A stretch of 64,000 bases of DNA, taken from NCBI GenBank assembly GCA_030544685.1, contig CP086683.1, positions 3,720,001-3,784,000 on the forward strand, given 5' to 3'. Shown piece after piece: positions 1 through 7,070 of the stretch. Each line of letters starts with the position of its first letter. The stretch's first letter is position 1. Position numbers and translations under genes: made by a program. The notes beneath the pieces are model-generated. The model searched no databases and was not told the origin of the DNA. It saw nothing but the letters and a program-made list of their open reading frames with translations. The stretch is from Pseudomonas sp. B21_DOA. Lineage in GTDB: Bacteria > Pseudomonadota > Gammaproteobacteria > Pseudomonadales > Pseudomonadaceae.

Positions 1-5
1 CAGCG

Positions 6-701
6 TCAGCGAGGGTTGGCGTCGGGACCGCATGGCCTCACCTCGCAGACATAGCCGATACCGCGAATGGTATGGATCAGCTTGATCGGGTAGGGCTGGT
101 CGACCTTGTTGCGCAGGCGCTTGACAGCGACGTCCACCACGTTGGTATCGCTGTCGAAATTCATGTCCCAGACTTCCGAAGCGATTTGTGTCCTGGACAA
201 CACATCGCCGGCTCGACGCAGAAACAGATGCAGCAGGGCGAACTCCTTGTTGGTCAGCACGATCACCTGTTGTTGGCGGGTCACGCGGCGCCGGACCAGA
301 TCCAGTTCGAGATCGGCAAGGTGGAAATGGTCGGCTTCGCGTACGACACCGCGGCGCAGAATAGTGCGGATGCGCAACAGCAGTTCGGTAAACGAGAAAG
401 GTTTGATCAGGTAATCATCGGCGCCCAGTTCCAGACCGCGAATGCGGTCTTGCAACTGGTCGCGCGCGGTAAGGAACAGCACGGGTACGTCTTGTCTGGC
501 GCGCAACAGCTCGATGATCTGAAACCCGTCAATCCCGGGCAACATCACGTCCAGCACGATCAGGTCATAGGTCGTATGCAAGGCCATGTGCAGACCGTCG
601 GCGCCGTGCTGGGTCCAGTCGACGTTGTAACCGGACTCACCGAGCCCCTTTTTCAGGTACTCACCTGTTTTGGTGTCATCTTCGATCAGCAGGATATGCA
701 T
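6..701 (-). CDS. OmpR-family response regulator, CusR/CzcR/HprR type
   Basis: Two-component response regulator of the heavy-metal/oxidant group, 231 residues. The receiver domain (about 1-115) shows the acidic pocket IEDD at 6-9, the phospho-acceptor Asp51 in LIVLDVMLPG and the switch Lys in LIKPFSF. A winged-helix DNA-binding domain follows at about 125-222, ending in the typical RGIGYVCE. The start at MHILLIEDD is preferred over an in-frame ATG at 749 because it gives the normal family N terminus. It is divergent from the 917-2984 oxidoreductase set, with CusR/HprR-like boxes in between, so it probably controls that set and itself. The partner sensor kinase should lie just off the left edge; it is not visible. 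The inducer (metal or oxidant) cannot be told from sequence. Confidence 0.9.
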   Translation of the reverse strand: MHILLIEDDTKTGEYLKKGLGESGYNVDWTQHGADGLHMALHTTYDLIVLDVMLPGIDGFQIIELLRARQDVPVLFLTARDQLQDRIRGLELGADDYLIKPFSFTELLLRIRTILRRGVVREADHFHLADLELDLVRRRVTRQQQVIVLTNKEFALLHLFLRRAGDVLSRTQIASEVWDMNFDSDTNVVDVAVKRLRNKVDQPYPIKLIHTIRGIGYVCEVRPCGPDANPR

Positions 702-794
702 CGTCAGGCGCGCTCGGGTCTCTTCATGACGGGATTCAGCCCGCGACATCGGTATCTCGGCTGTGCAGTGTAGCGGGATGAACGGGCGCAGTCG

Positions 795-847
795 GTTACA
801 TTTCTGTCATTCACCGGCAGGGCTGACGAATGACAAAAATGTCATTC
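795..847. promoter_or_regulatory. Two CusR/HprR-like boxes in the divergent promoter
   Basis: A perfect inverted repeat, GAATGACA-AAAA-TGTCATTC, lies at 828-847. A second copy, with an intact right arm TGTCATTC at 805-812 and a degenerate left arm (GGTTACA), is centred 35 bp to its left. The motif resembles the known CusR/HprR binding site (ATGACAA-N2-TTGTCAT). It sits between the response regulator gene and the oxidoreductase genes, which suggests the regulator binds here. Binding is inferred, not shown. Confidence 0.55.
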
Positions 848-916
848 GGCGGTCATCGTGACGTCCCGATCTGCGGTCGAGGATGGCGACACATCAACCC
901 ATGAGGAATCGTCGCC

Positions 917-1525
917 ATGCAACTCAAAAACGCCCTGTCTACCACGTTCGGTTTGGTGATGCTCAGCGCTGCCGTCATTGCCACCGCCGCCGACATGCCG
1001 GTCATCAAACCACTGCGCGGTACGGTGGAAAGCGTCAGCAACAACACGCTGACCTTCACTGTCCGCTCTGGCGCCCAGCAGACGATCGGACTGACTGACA
1101 AGACCGGTATCAGCCGGGTATCGAAGGCCAATATCGACTCGATCAAATCCGACAGCTTCATCGGCTCGGCGGCCATCCCGCAGGCCAACGGAACCTTGAA
1201 GGCGCTTGAGGTCACGGTATTCGACGCCAGGCTCAAGGGCAGCGGCGAAGGTCATTACGGTTGGCAGAACGCAGACGGCAGCACTGGCACCATGACCAAC
1301 GGCACCGTTGGCAAACTGTCCAAAACTGACGGCCGCACGTTGACCGTCAACTACCAGGGCGGTGAGAAACAAATCGTCGTGCCGGATGACGTGCCTATCG
1401 CCTACGTCGAGCCAGGCAAAGCCGATGAGCTGGTCAAAGGAACGAAAATTGTCGTGTTCCCCGCTGCAGATGGCACCGCACGCGGCATTGCAGTCGGCAA
1501 GGATGGCTTCCAGCCACCGATGTAA
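917..1525 (+). CDS. Exported DUF5666-like protein
   Basis: A 202-residue protein with a Sec signal peptide (MQLKNALSTTFGLVMLSA, cleavage after ATAA near residue 25). The mature part has a beta-rich domain of the DUF5666 type: a G-T-V-x-S-V-x-x-N-T-L-T-F start at about 34-46, then a second similar segment after residue 130 (VGKLSKTDGRTLTVNYQGG), suggesting two small barrel repeats. A GAGGA ribosome-binding site lies 8 bases before the ATG. It is first in a set with a cytochrome b and a molybdoenzyme, so a periplasmic role in that redox system is likely. Related proteins are often mislabelled metal ABC transporter permease; no membrane helices support that. Confidence 0.8.
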   Translation: MQLKNALSTTFGLVMLSAAVIATAADMPVIKPLRGTVESVSNNTLTFTVRSGAQQTIGLTDKTGISRVSKANIDSIKSDSFIGSAAIPQANGTLKALEVTVFDARLKGSGEGHYGWQNADGSTGTMTNGTVGKLSKTDGRTLTVNYQGGEKQIVVPDDVPIAYVEPGKADELVKGTKIVVFPAADGTARGIAVGKDGFQPPM

Positions 1526-1541
1526 TCATCTGAGAAAGCTT

Positions 1542-1565
1542 GAGCGTTGCCTTCTGGCAACGCTC
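1542..1565 (+). terminator. Strong hairpin between 1525 and the cytochrome gene
   Basis: A perfect 10-bp stem (GAGCGTTGCC / GGCAACGCTC) with a TTCT loop sits 16 bases after the upstream stop codon and about 30 bases before the next start. No T-run follows, so it is more likely a partial terminator or mRNA-stability hairpin that tunes expression within the operon than a full stop. Confidence 0.5.
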
Positions 1566-1596
1566 CGCTACACGGAAGGCTTGCAAGGGGAACCAC

Positions 1597-2217
1597 GTGA
1601 GACAGAAGAAACTGCATCCCTGGCCGGTTCGCCTCACCCATTGGCTCAATGCGGCCTGCATGGTCTGCATGTTCATGAGCGGTTGGGCTATCTACAACGC
1701 CTCGCCACTGTTCAGTTTCAGGTTTCCGGTGTCATTGACCGTGGGCGGTTGGCTGGGCGGGGCACTTGCCTGGCATTTTGCGTTCATGTGGCTGCTGCTG
1801 ATCAACGGCGCAATCTATGTGCTGTACGGGTTGGCCAGTCGTCATTTCAAACGTGAGCTGCTGCCCATCGGCATTGCCGCATTGAAGCATGATCTGACCG
1901 ATGCCTTGCGCTTTCGGCTGGTGCATGAAAAGGGTGTCTATAACGCAGTACAGCGCCTGATGTACTGGATCGTGCTGGCGGCAGGTGTACTGATCGTGAT
2001 CTCGGGTGTAGCGATCTGGAAACCGGTTCAACTTCAAGAGCTGGTCGCGTTACTGGGCGGCTATGACGTTGCTCGTTACGTACATTTTGCGGCCATGGCG
2101 ATGATTGCAGCGTTTGTAGTGATTCACCTGGTCTTGGTGATTCTGGTACCAAAAACCCTGGTGCCAATGATCACGGGTGGAGTGCGGACGCCTGATAACG
2201 AGAAAAATGGGTCATGA
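1597..2217 (+). CDS. Cytochrome b561-like membrane subunit
   Basis: A 206-residue integral membrane cytochrome b of the b561/Ni-Fe-hydrogenase b-type family, predicted to carry electrons from the quinone pool to the molybdoenzyme encoded next. The N terminus has the family signature HPWPVRLTHW with the heme-ligand His near residue 15. Further His residues are in the second and last helices (AWHFAF, RYVHFAAM, FVVIHLVL), and about four helices are visible. The GTG start at 1597 is chosen because AAGGGG lies 6 bases upstream and the protein then starts right at the conserved motif; an ATG at 1540 would add 19 unrelated residues. The stop overlaps the next ATG (ATGA), implying translational coupling. 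Confidence 0.85.
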   Translation: MRQKKLHPWPVRLTHWLNAACMVCMFMSGWAIYNASPLFSFRFPVSLTVGGWLGGALAWHFAFMWLLLINGAIYVLYGLASRHFKRELLPIGIAALKHDLTDALRFRLVHEKGVYNAVQRLMYWIVLAAGVLIVISGVAIWKPVQLQELVALLGGYDVARYVHFAAMAMIAAFVVIHLVLVILVPKTLVPMITGGVRTPDNEKNGS

Positions 2218-2984
2218 CTGAATTTAAAATAACAACGCGTCAGCGCGTCAGGATTGAACCTGCGCAACAGCTTGAACTGGAAAACATTCAGCGCCGGCAT
2301 TTTCTTCGGGCCGGCCTGACGGTTGGCGCGATGTCGATGCTGACCGGTTGCAACCTGCAGGACGGCGATCAGGTCGACAAAGTGCTTTGGGCCATGTCGC
2401 GTTGGAACGACCGGGTCCAGGCGTGGCTGTTCAGTGGACGGAAACTGGCGCCGACCTTCGCCCGCGCGCAGATCACCAAGCCGTTTCCGTTCAACGCTTT
2501 CTATGGTCAGGACGATATCCCTGAAGTAGACCTGACCAGTTACTCGCTCGCCGTCTCCGGCCGGATCAGGGACAAGGCGCCGTGGACACTCGAAAGCTTG
2601 CGCAAGCTGCCGCAACGCAGCGATATCACTCGGCTGATCTGTGTTGAGGGCTGGAGCGCGATCGGTCAATGGGGAGGTGTACCGCTGAAAACCTTCCTGG
2701 AACACATCGGCGCCGACACCACAGCGAAATTTGTCGGTTTCAAATGTGCCGATCGTTACTACTCCAGTCTGGACATGCCGACTGCCTTGCACCCGCAGAC
2801 GCTGTTGGCACTGGATTACGCTGACGTGGCGCTGCCGCCCGAGTACGGCTATCCGCTGAGGGTTCGGGTCCCCACCAAACTGGGATTCAAAAACCCCAAG
2901 CATGTTGTCGAGATTTTCGTCAGCAACGACAACCCGGGCGGGTATTGGGAAGACCAGGGCTACAACTGGTTCAGCGGGATCTGA
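2214..2984 (+). CDS. SUOX-family molybdopterin-dependent oxidoreductase
   Basis: A 256-residue enzyme of the sulfite-oxidase/MsrP fold, likely periplasmic. Near the N terminus RRHFLRAGLTVGAMSMLTGC (27-46) reads as a Tat signal with a lipobox, so it may be exported folded and anchored as a lipoprotein. The molybdenum-ligand Cys143 is in ICVEGWSAIGQW. Later motifs LDYADVALPPEYGYPLR and the NPKHVVEI segment are typical of the fold. It is shorter than MsrP (about 330). Coupling to the cytochrome gene and a divergent CusR/HprR-like regulator recalls the HprSR-MsrPQ oxidant-repair system, but the electron partner is b561-like rather than MsrQ. The substrate is unknown. Confidence 0.87.
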   Translation: MTEFKITTRQRVRIEPAQQLELENIQRRHFLRAGLTVGAMSMLTGCNLQDGDQVDKVLWAMSRWNDRVQAWLFSGRKLAPTFARAQITKPFPFNAFYGQDDIPEVDLTSYSLAVSGRIRDKAPWTLESLRKLPQRSDITRLICVEGWSAIGQWGGVPLKTFLEHIGADTTAKFVGFKCADRYYSSLDMPTALHPQTLLALDYADVALPPEYGYPLRVRVPTKLGFKNPKHVVEIFVSNDNPGGYWEDQGYNWFSGI

Positions 2985-3822
2985 TGAAGCAAAGAACGGA
3001 ACTGTCACGCCAGGAACACTGGCGAGATTCATGACACCAAGCGTGATATGAGGCATGCCGATGACCGGTATTTCTGCAGTACCGCCAGCACCATCCGACT
3101 GGCCAACATCAGAACCCAGGATGCGGGCAACGAGTGATGGAGCAGATTTCCAATCTCTCTTGCAGGCTCAGTCCAGGCCGCCTTTACAACAGTCAGATAA
3201 AGCTCGCACTCGGATGCTCTTTGATAATCTTGCCGCATGTACCTTCAATGGCGAAAAAAGGGCTATCTGCTCTGATGTTATCGGCACAGGGGGACTGAAT
3301 GCGTTCGCCATTGCGGTGGCTCTTTCGCCGCTAACCGTCACCTGGGTACCGACCGAGATTGTTCGAGCGCCACTGCGTTCGCCTGGGATACCGACTTTTC
3401 GCCGTCGCAATCCCTCTTCAGCCGAGAGCTCCTTCCTCAACCGGTCAAGCTCGGAGGATAGGGGTTATGATTAGACGTGTCTCGAGAGCTTGCTCGCCGT
3501 AGGCCAGTATTATTAAGGGAGAAGCACATACCGCCAATTCTCACCTGTAGCGTTGAATGGTCTTTCGTTCGCCTGAAGTAGAAAGCCCGATGGCTTCTCT
3601 ACCGTGGCGAAGGTGGTGTTATGAGGCAGCGTCGACTTACAGCCTATTTTTCCACCCCGCTGTCATCCCCCGTTTATTCTGAGCATCAGAGAGTTATAGC
3701 CCGCGATCAGGGCTACTTTTGGCCGAAGGTAGTCGATCGTGAACGGCCGCTTTCGGCCAGAAGCGGACGCTTGCGAGTAACTGCTTTCGACCCAAAGCTG
3801 ACCTTTAGATGGGTATATTTTT
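2985..3822. other. Gene-poor scarred stretch
   Basis: No convincing gene. A CGCCAG/CTGGCG hairpin at 3008-3024 may end the oxidoreductase mRNA. Short ORFs at 3055-3474 (+), 3029-3238 (-) and 3168-3440 (-) overlap one another; none has a recognisable domain or good start signal. The minus-strand reading around 3168-3470 is charged and protein-like (ELDRLRKELSAEEGLRRRK) and could be debris of a lost gene. A palindromic repeat lies near its right end. Confidence 0.5.
3737..3773. repeat. Palindrome-centred repeat, copy A
   Basis: The core GCCGCTTTCGGCCAGAAGC is nearly self-complementary around TCGGCCAG. Its reverse complement matches the element at 4737-4768 at nearly every base (GTCCGCTTCTGGCCGA shared). 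A related unit, CTTTTGGCCGAAGGTAG, lies directly to its left (3716-3732). Elements of this look are scattered in many pseudomonad genomes; here they bracket the small-gene pair at 3823-4719. Confidence 0.6.
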
Positions 3823-4122
3823 TCACCTCATGAAAGGCATCTTCAAGGACTTTGCGATCCGAGCTAAAACTTTTACGCATTTTTCAGAAACAACGAGCGG
3901 TGGTTCGTCAATCATGTAAAGCAGGTGTTCGAACGCTACTCCAGCCTCGTTGTGATCGACATAATCCAGAACTATTTCACCACCATTCTTTAAACCTGCC
4001 TGAGCTAATGCATGGTCTTCCGGTACAGGGCCGAGCTGGTCGTATGCAATGGACATCAGCGTCGAAATTTCTTCAAGTACCTCAACGAAATCGGCCCTCA
4101 AGTCGTTGTAAGGGTGGCTCAT
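3823..4122 (-). CDS. MafI-like immunity protein (orphan)
   Basis: A 99-residue acidic, helical protein. The second half, around YVDHNEAGVAFEHLLYMIDE followed by VVSEKCVKVLARIAKSL, matches the pattern of MafI-type immunity proteins, which neutralise MafB or other polymorphic toxins in kin cells. The start at MSHPYND is chosen because GAAGGG lies 9 bases upstream; upstream ATGs (4131, 4185) lack proper spacing. No toxin gene or Rhs/CDI/Maf carrier is nearby, so this would be an orphan immunity gene kept for protection, or what is left of a cassette. Family assignment is from pattern only; other small helical families are possible. Confidence 0.6.
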   Translation of the reverse strand: MSHPYNDLRADFVEVLEEISTLMSIAYDQLGPVPEDHALAQAGLKNGGEIVLDYVDHNEAGVAFEHLLYMIDEPPLVVSEKCVKVLARIAKSLKMPFMR

Positions 4123-4240
4123 AACAAACATCCCTTCGATTATGGTGACCTGCGTAGCGTTCCCGTCTGGTCGATTGTTGCCCAAGACCTGGTCTGTGCG
4201 CGCGCGCTTGGGAAGCTAAGGTCGACCGTTCGCTCTGGGG

Positions 4241-4719
4241 TCACGCTTTACCCATTTCCTCGTACGAAGCATCGACGAACGTGATGTGCTCATCCCAAGC
4301 AGCTTCAGCTAGATCCCGGATAATTTCAGCGAGCGTCTCAACATCCACCCCTGAGCTTCGATGCAGGCCAAGCGTCCGGGCGACCAGTCGATGACGGAAC
4401 ACTGTGGATACTTCCTTAGCAGCGCGGACAGCGCTTCCTGAGGAGGCTCTTTGTGGATATACATGAAGTCAAAGTACGGGGCACTGGCATTCTGAAGCGG
4501 GTACACCAGAGCCCAGGCATTTGATTGGCCGGGAAAGCAAATTCGGACATTATGATGCGCCCATTCCGGCCCGCTGTGTTTGATGTGGCGAAGTACTTCG
4601 ATGATCGAATGACAATCGGCTATTCGGATCATGCGATCAGGGTCAAACGTCCAGCCAGGCCCAGGCTGGGTTGCTGCGTTACTGGTCAGAGGTGCACTCA
4701 TTCTTGGTTTTCTCTTCAT
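4241..4719 (-). CDS. Small hypothetical protein, frameshifted in C4 run
   Basis: Unrecognised soluble protein. The open frame from 4719 (MKRKPRMSAPL, with TAAGGT 7 bases upstream) stops at 4309 after an implausible tail. One base restored in the CCCC run at 4348-4351 gives a natural C terminus (VDVETLAEIIRDLAEAAW and on to EEMGKA) ending at 4241, 159 residues in all. The middle is rich in aromatic residues (YFDFMYIHKE, VIDWSPGRLACIEAQ). It lies 118 bases upstream of the MafI-like gene on the same strand, and both sit between inverted repeats, so a second immunity-type protein is a reasonable guess. The break may be a real pseudogene lesion, but other genes here show the same error. Confidence 0.55.
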
Positions 4720-4736
4720 CGCATTACCTTAGGTTC

Positions 4737-4773
4737 GAACGTCCGCTTCTGGCCGATAGCGGCCCTTGAAGAC
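4737..4773. repeat. Palindrome-centred repeat, copy B (inverted)
   Basis: GTCCGCTTCTGGCCGATAGC is close to the reverse complement of the core at 3745-3769. It lies just upstream of the start codon of the 4241-4719 gene. Together the copies enclose about 1 kb holding two small genes, which suggests a mobilised or recombination-prone cassette. Confidence 0.6.
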
Positions 4774-5197
4774 TGACAGGTGGAATTCCTGCCTATGTCA
4801 ATTGGCCCCTACACCTAGCCCAGGCGTGGGCACCCTTTCTTGCCACCTCGGAAACCGGGCCCTTGTAAGCTGGGTACACCGATCCTTTCTGCCTAGCTAG
4901 ATGGGGCGACAGTTACCATTGATAGATTCATGTCGATCTGTAGCCTATCTACCACGTCCGGTCCGTCGTCCTTGGTCCACGCTCCGTACTGCTGACTGAT
5001 CATCTTTCCATGAGTATGGCTCAACTGATCTGAGATCCAGTCGACCGGCGCACGGTGACGGCCAGGCCTCTCTACAGCCCGGTTTCCTTCCGCAATTTAT
5101 TTTGAGGTACTGATTTTGCTGTCTTGGAACGGATAAGAAATGTGTGCGATGCGGAAAAATCATGTCCCTAAGCGGATGATTTAAAAGAAAAAATTAC
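4774..5197. other. Non-coding stretch left of the tRNA fragment
   Basis: No gene recognised. A minus-strand frame at 4945-5163 has no recognisable domain or start signal. If the neighbouring tRNA fragment is an attachment-site scar, this would be the inner end of the inserted or formerly inserted DNA. Confidence 0.4.
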
Positions 5198-5255
5198 GGA
5201 CTTAAAATCCCCCGCTCGTAAGGGCGTGCCGGTTCGATTCCGGCTTCGGGCACCA
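5198..5255 (+). other. 3' fragment of tRNA-Leu(UAA), probable att-site scar
   Basis: From the anticodon loop CTTAAAA (5201-5207, anticodon TAA) onward the sequence is a normal tRNA-Leu: stem TCCCC, variable arm, T arm GCCGG-TTCGATT-CCGGC (5228-5244), acceptor strand TTCGGGC (5245-5251), discriminator A and encoded CCA (5253-5255). The 5' half is absent: no GCCCGAA acceptor strand or D arm lies upstream, and only GGA of the anticodon stem remains. Truncation at the anticodon loop is the classic footprint of tyrosine-integrase insertion into a tRNA gene. The native-looking terminator follows, so the chromosome proper should lie to the right and the inserted DNA, with the rebuilt full tRNA, to the left. 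Confidence 0.8.
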
Positions 5256-5263
5256 TAATTATC

Positions 5264-5305
5264 AAGGGCTTGCATGATATCCGTCATGCAGGCCCTTCGT
5301 TTTTT
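5264..5305 (+). terminator. Rho-independent terminator after the tRNA fragment
   Basis: A 14-bp stem (AAGGGCTTGCATGA / TCATGCAGGCCCTT, one G-T pair) with a 6-base loop is followed by CGTTTTTT. It starts 9 bases after the CCA end, as expected for the original tRNA-Leu transcription unit. Confidence 0.85.
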
Positions 5306-5725
5306 CCGACATGAAAAATCTTTTTGGCATTTTCCGAACATCAGTCCCTTCGTAGGCTGTTCCCTTTCTTGTTCGGAAGACTTTTCTGTCTTCCCGACCG
5401 TTTCAAGCCCGAGCTCGTCCCGAGCGCCACGAATACCCAAGGTTGATAACCATCAGGCGTGTTGACCTGACGTGGTTGTAAACATTCATCCCTGAACTAC
5501 GCTGGCTTACGTATCCCTTTTTGATACTTGTGCGTAAGGAATCAGGCGCATGCGAAGCAGTCTGCCGGCGGTTTGGATGGCGCTGTTCGCAACGCTCTGG
5601 AGCGATTTTGGCTGCGCGTTGGATGCCGCGCCAAAAGCGGGCGATGAGGCGGTTGAGCTGAAGGTGGTCACGGAAACTCGCGAGGCGCGCAATCTGCAAA
5701 TGATCGTGCGTTCGGAGTTCACCCC
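5306..5725. other. Intergenic stretch with one weak small ORF
   Basis: No recognised gene. A plus-strand frame from ATG 5550 (AAGGA 9 bases upstream) starts MRSSLPAVWMALFATLWSDF, which could be a signal peptide, and stays protein-like to about 5720 before running into the antiporter debris. It may be the stump of a small exported protein gene. I do not recognise a family. Confidence 0.3.
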
Positions 5726-5928
5726 ATGCAGGATTTCATCCTCCACGCCTTGCGGACTGATCCGGAAATCGCAGTGCTTCTGGCGTGGGTGCGGCAATCA
5801 GGGGCACCTCGACCGGAGCGGTCAATCCAATGACGCTCGATGCTGCGGCAAAGGCGCGACTCAACAGTCATACGGCGATTGCTTACGCCATACCTGAATG
5901 CAGCCATGTTGCCATTTGTCTCGGCTGA
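5726..5928 (+). pseudogene. Remnant of an AspT/YidE-type antiporter
   Basis: Two short pieces resemble the two ends of an aspartate:alanine-type antiporter. The first frame begins MQDFILHALRTDPEIAVLLA, like the antiporter N terminus (FLxxxPEIAxFLAL). In a shifted frame follows TGAVNPMTLDAAAKARLNSH and TAIAYAIPE, like a C-terminal substrate-loop segment (TGAINTMTLDAAAKAKL, then GYAVTYP). The long transmembrane middle is missing and the end is off-pattern (CSHVAICLG). This is best explained by a large internal deletion plus a frame change. The match is from memory of the family and rests on short stretches. Confidence 0.4.
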
Positions 5929-5974
5929 AGAAAGCGCGTGAACTTTCTTTGAATAGAATCTGAGGGAATCATCC

Positions 5975-6566
5975 ATGTACGGATTTTTAAAACGACACTG
6001 GTCGGTGGGGTGTTGTTTATTCTTCCGCTAGTGCTGATCTTCGCGCTTGTTGAAAAGGCCATTCACCTCTTGCGTATTCCCCTCGGCAAGTTATTACCGG
6101 TCTTTGAAGGCTATGATGTTGCTGGCATAACACTCATCAGTCTGGCAGCGGCCATGGGGCTGCTAGCGATGTGTTTTCTGGCGGGGCTGCTGGCCAGAAC
6201 GAAGATGGCGTCCAGTGCTCTGGAAACGCTTGAAGTCAGGGTTTTGGGCAATCTCACGGGATACCAGCTTTTCAAGGATATAAGCACTCGGCTGGCTGGC
6301 CTGGATGACGATGGCAGCACGAAAGTCGGGATGATCGCGGAGGGGATGGGTGGCGTCTGTGCCTCGTACTGGACGCGGTAGACGACTGGGTAACCATCTA
6401 CATGCCAGACGGCGGACCTGCGGGTGGAACTGCCGGCGAAGTGCGCCTCATGCCTGCTTCGCAAGTTGTTACAACGGATGTCACCTGGTTGCCGCTCGTC
6501 GCGTCCTTGCGCCGTGGTGGCCGGGGCGCGCTGCAGATGTTGGGGCCATGGTTGCCGAAACCTTGA
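5975..6566 (+). CDS. DUF502-like membrane protein, two frameshifts
   Basis: Repaired product is 197 residues. It starts MYGFLKTTLVGGVLFILPLV, the DUF502 N terminus (TT-x-x-G-x-x-x-x-LP-hydrophobic), continues with a second helix (ISLAAAMGLLAMCFLAGLLA) and ends with a soluble part, DDWVTIYMPDGGPAGGTAGE then LPLVASLRRGGRG. As sequenced it is in three frames: one A is missing at 5989-5992 and one G at 6342-6345. TGAGGG lies 8 bases before the ATG. The function of DUF502 proteins is unclear, and this copy stands alone next to debris. The losses fit the homopolymer error pattern of the window, so the gene may be intact. Confidence 0.65.
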
Positions 6567-7070
6567 GAAAAACTCTGACCCGTACAAGTCGTTGAAAGCG
6601 TAAGAAGAAATAACTGAATAGTGGTGTCAGGCTCCGAAAAACCGGCACTTTGATATTTTTGAAACAATCAAAATATACGCCTTGGTTCTCATTTTCCTGG
6701 GAGCTTTCCTCCCGAAAGAAGCATGCCTGTCGCTAGACGAATCATTGTTTCCAACTACCTTTTGTGGAACTTGTCTTCAGCGCTTATGGGTTAGCACTTT
6801 CCGGAAGGAGCTTTGAGAGATGAGTCTCGATTCGATAGCCATGCAGATTTGGATAATTCTGCCCAAGTCATGAGGACCAACGACATCAAAGCGGTTCTTG
6901 ATGTATGGGCCAGGGACATGGTCACGTCCTACGAGCAATTGAAAACCAAATAGCTTGCTGAAAGGCCACGTTCGTATTTCGCAGCAGCAATATCGAGGTG
7001 GCCGCCAAACGTTCGCATCTACGGGCGATGCCGTGATGGGGTTAACTGATGGTTTCGCAGGGGACGCGCA
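6567..7070. other. Intergenic stretch with a possible broken micro-ORF
   Basis: No firm gene. At 6821 an ATG with AAGGAG 9 bases upstream opens a 17-codon frame. One base added near 6832 would extend it to 6952, giving a 44-residue product that ends MRTNDIKAVLDVWARDMVTS and a short polar tail. The good ribosome-binding site and charged, helical reading make a real small protein plausible. The rest is AT-richer DNA upstream of the porin gene. Confidence 0.3.

Noticed and set aside
3055..3474. A 139-codon plus frame and overlapping minus frames in the scarred stretch
   Set aside because: No ribosome-binding site, domain or consistent reading; I list the area only as gene-poor.
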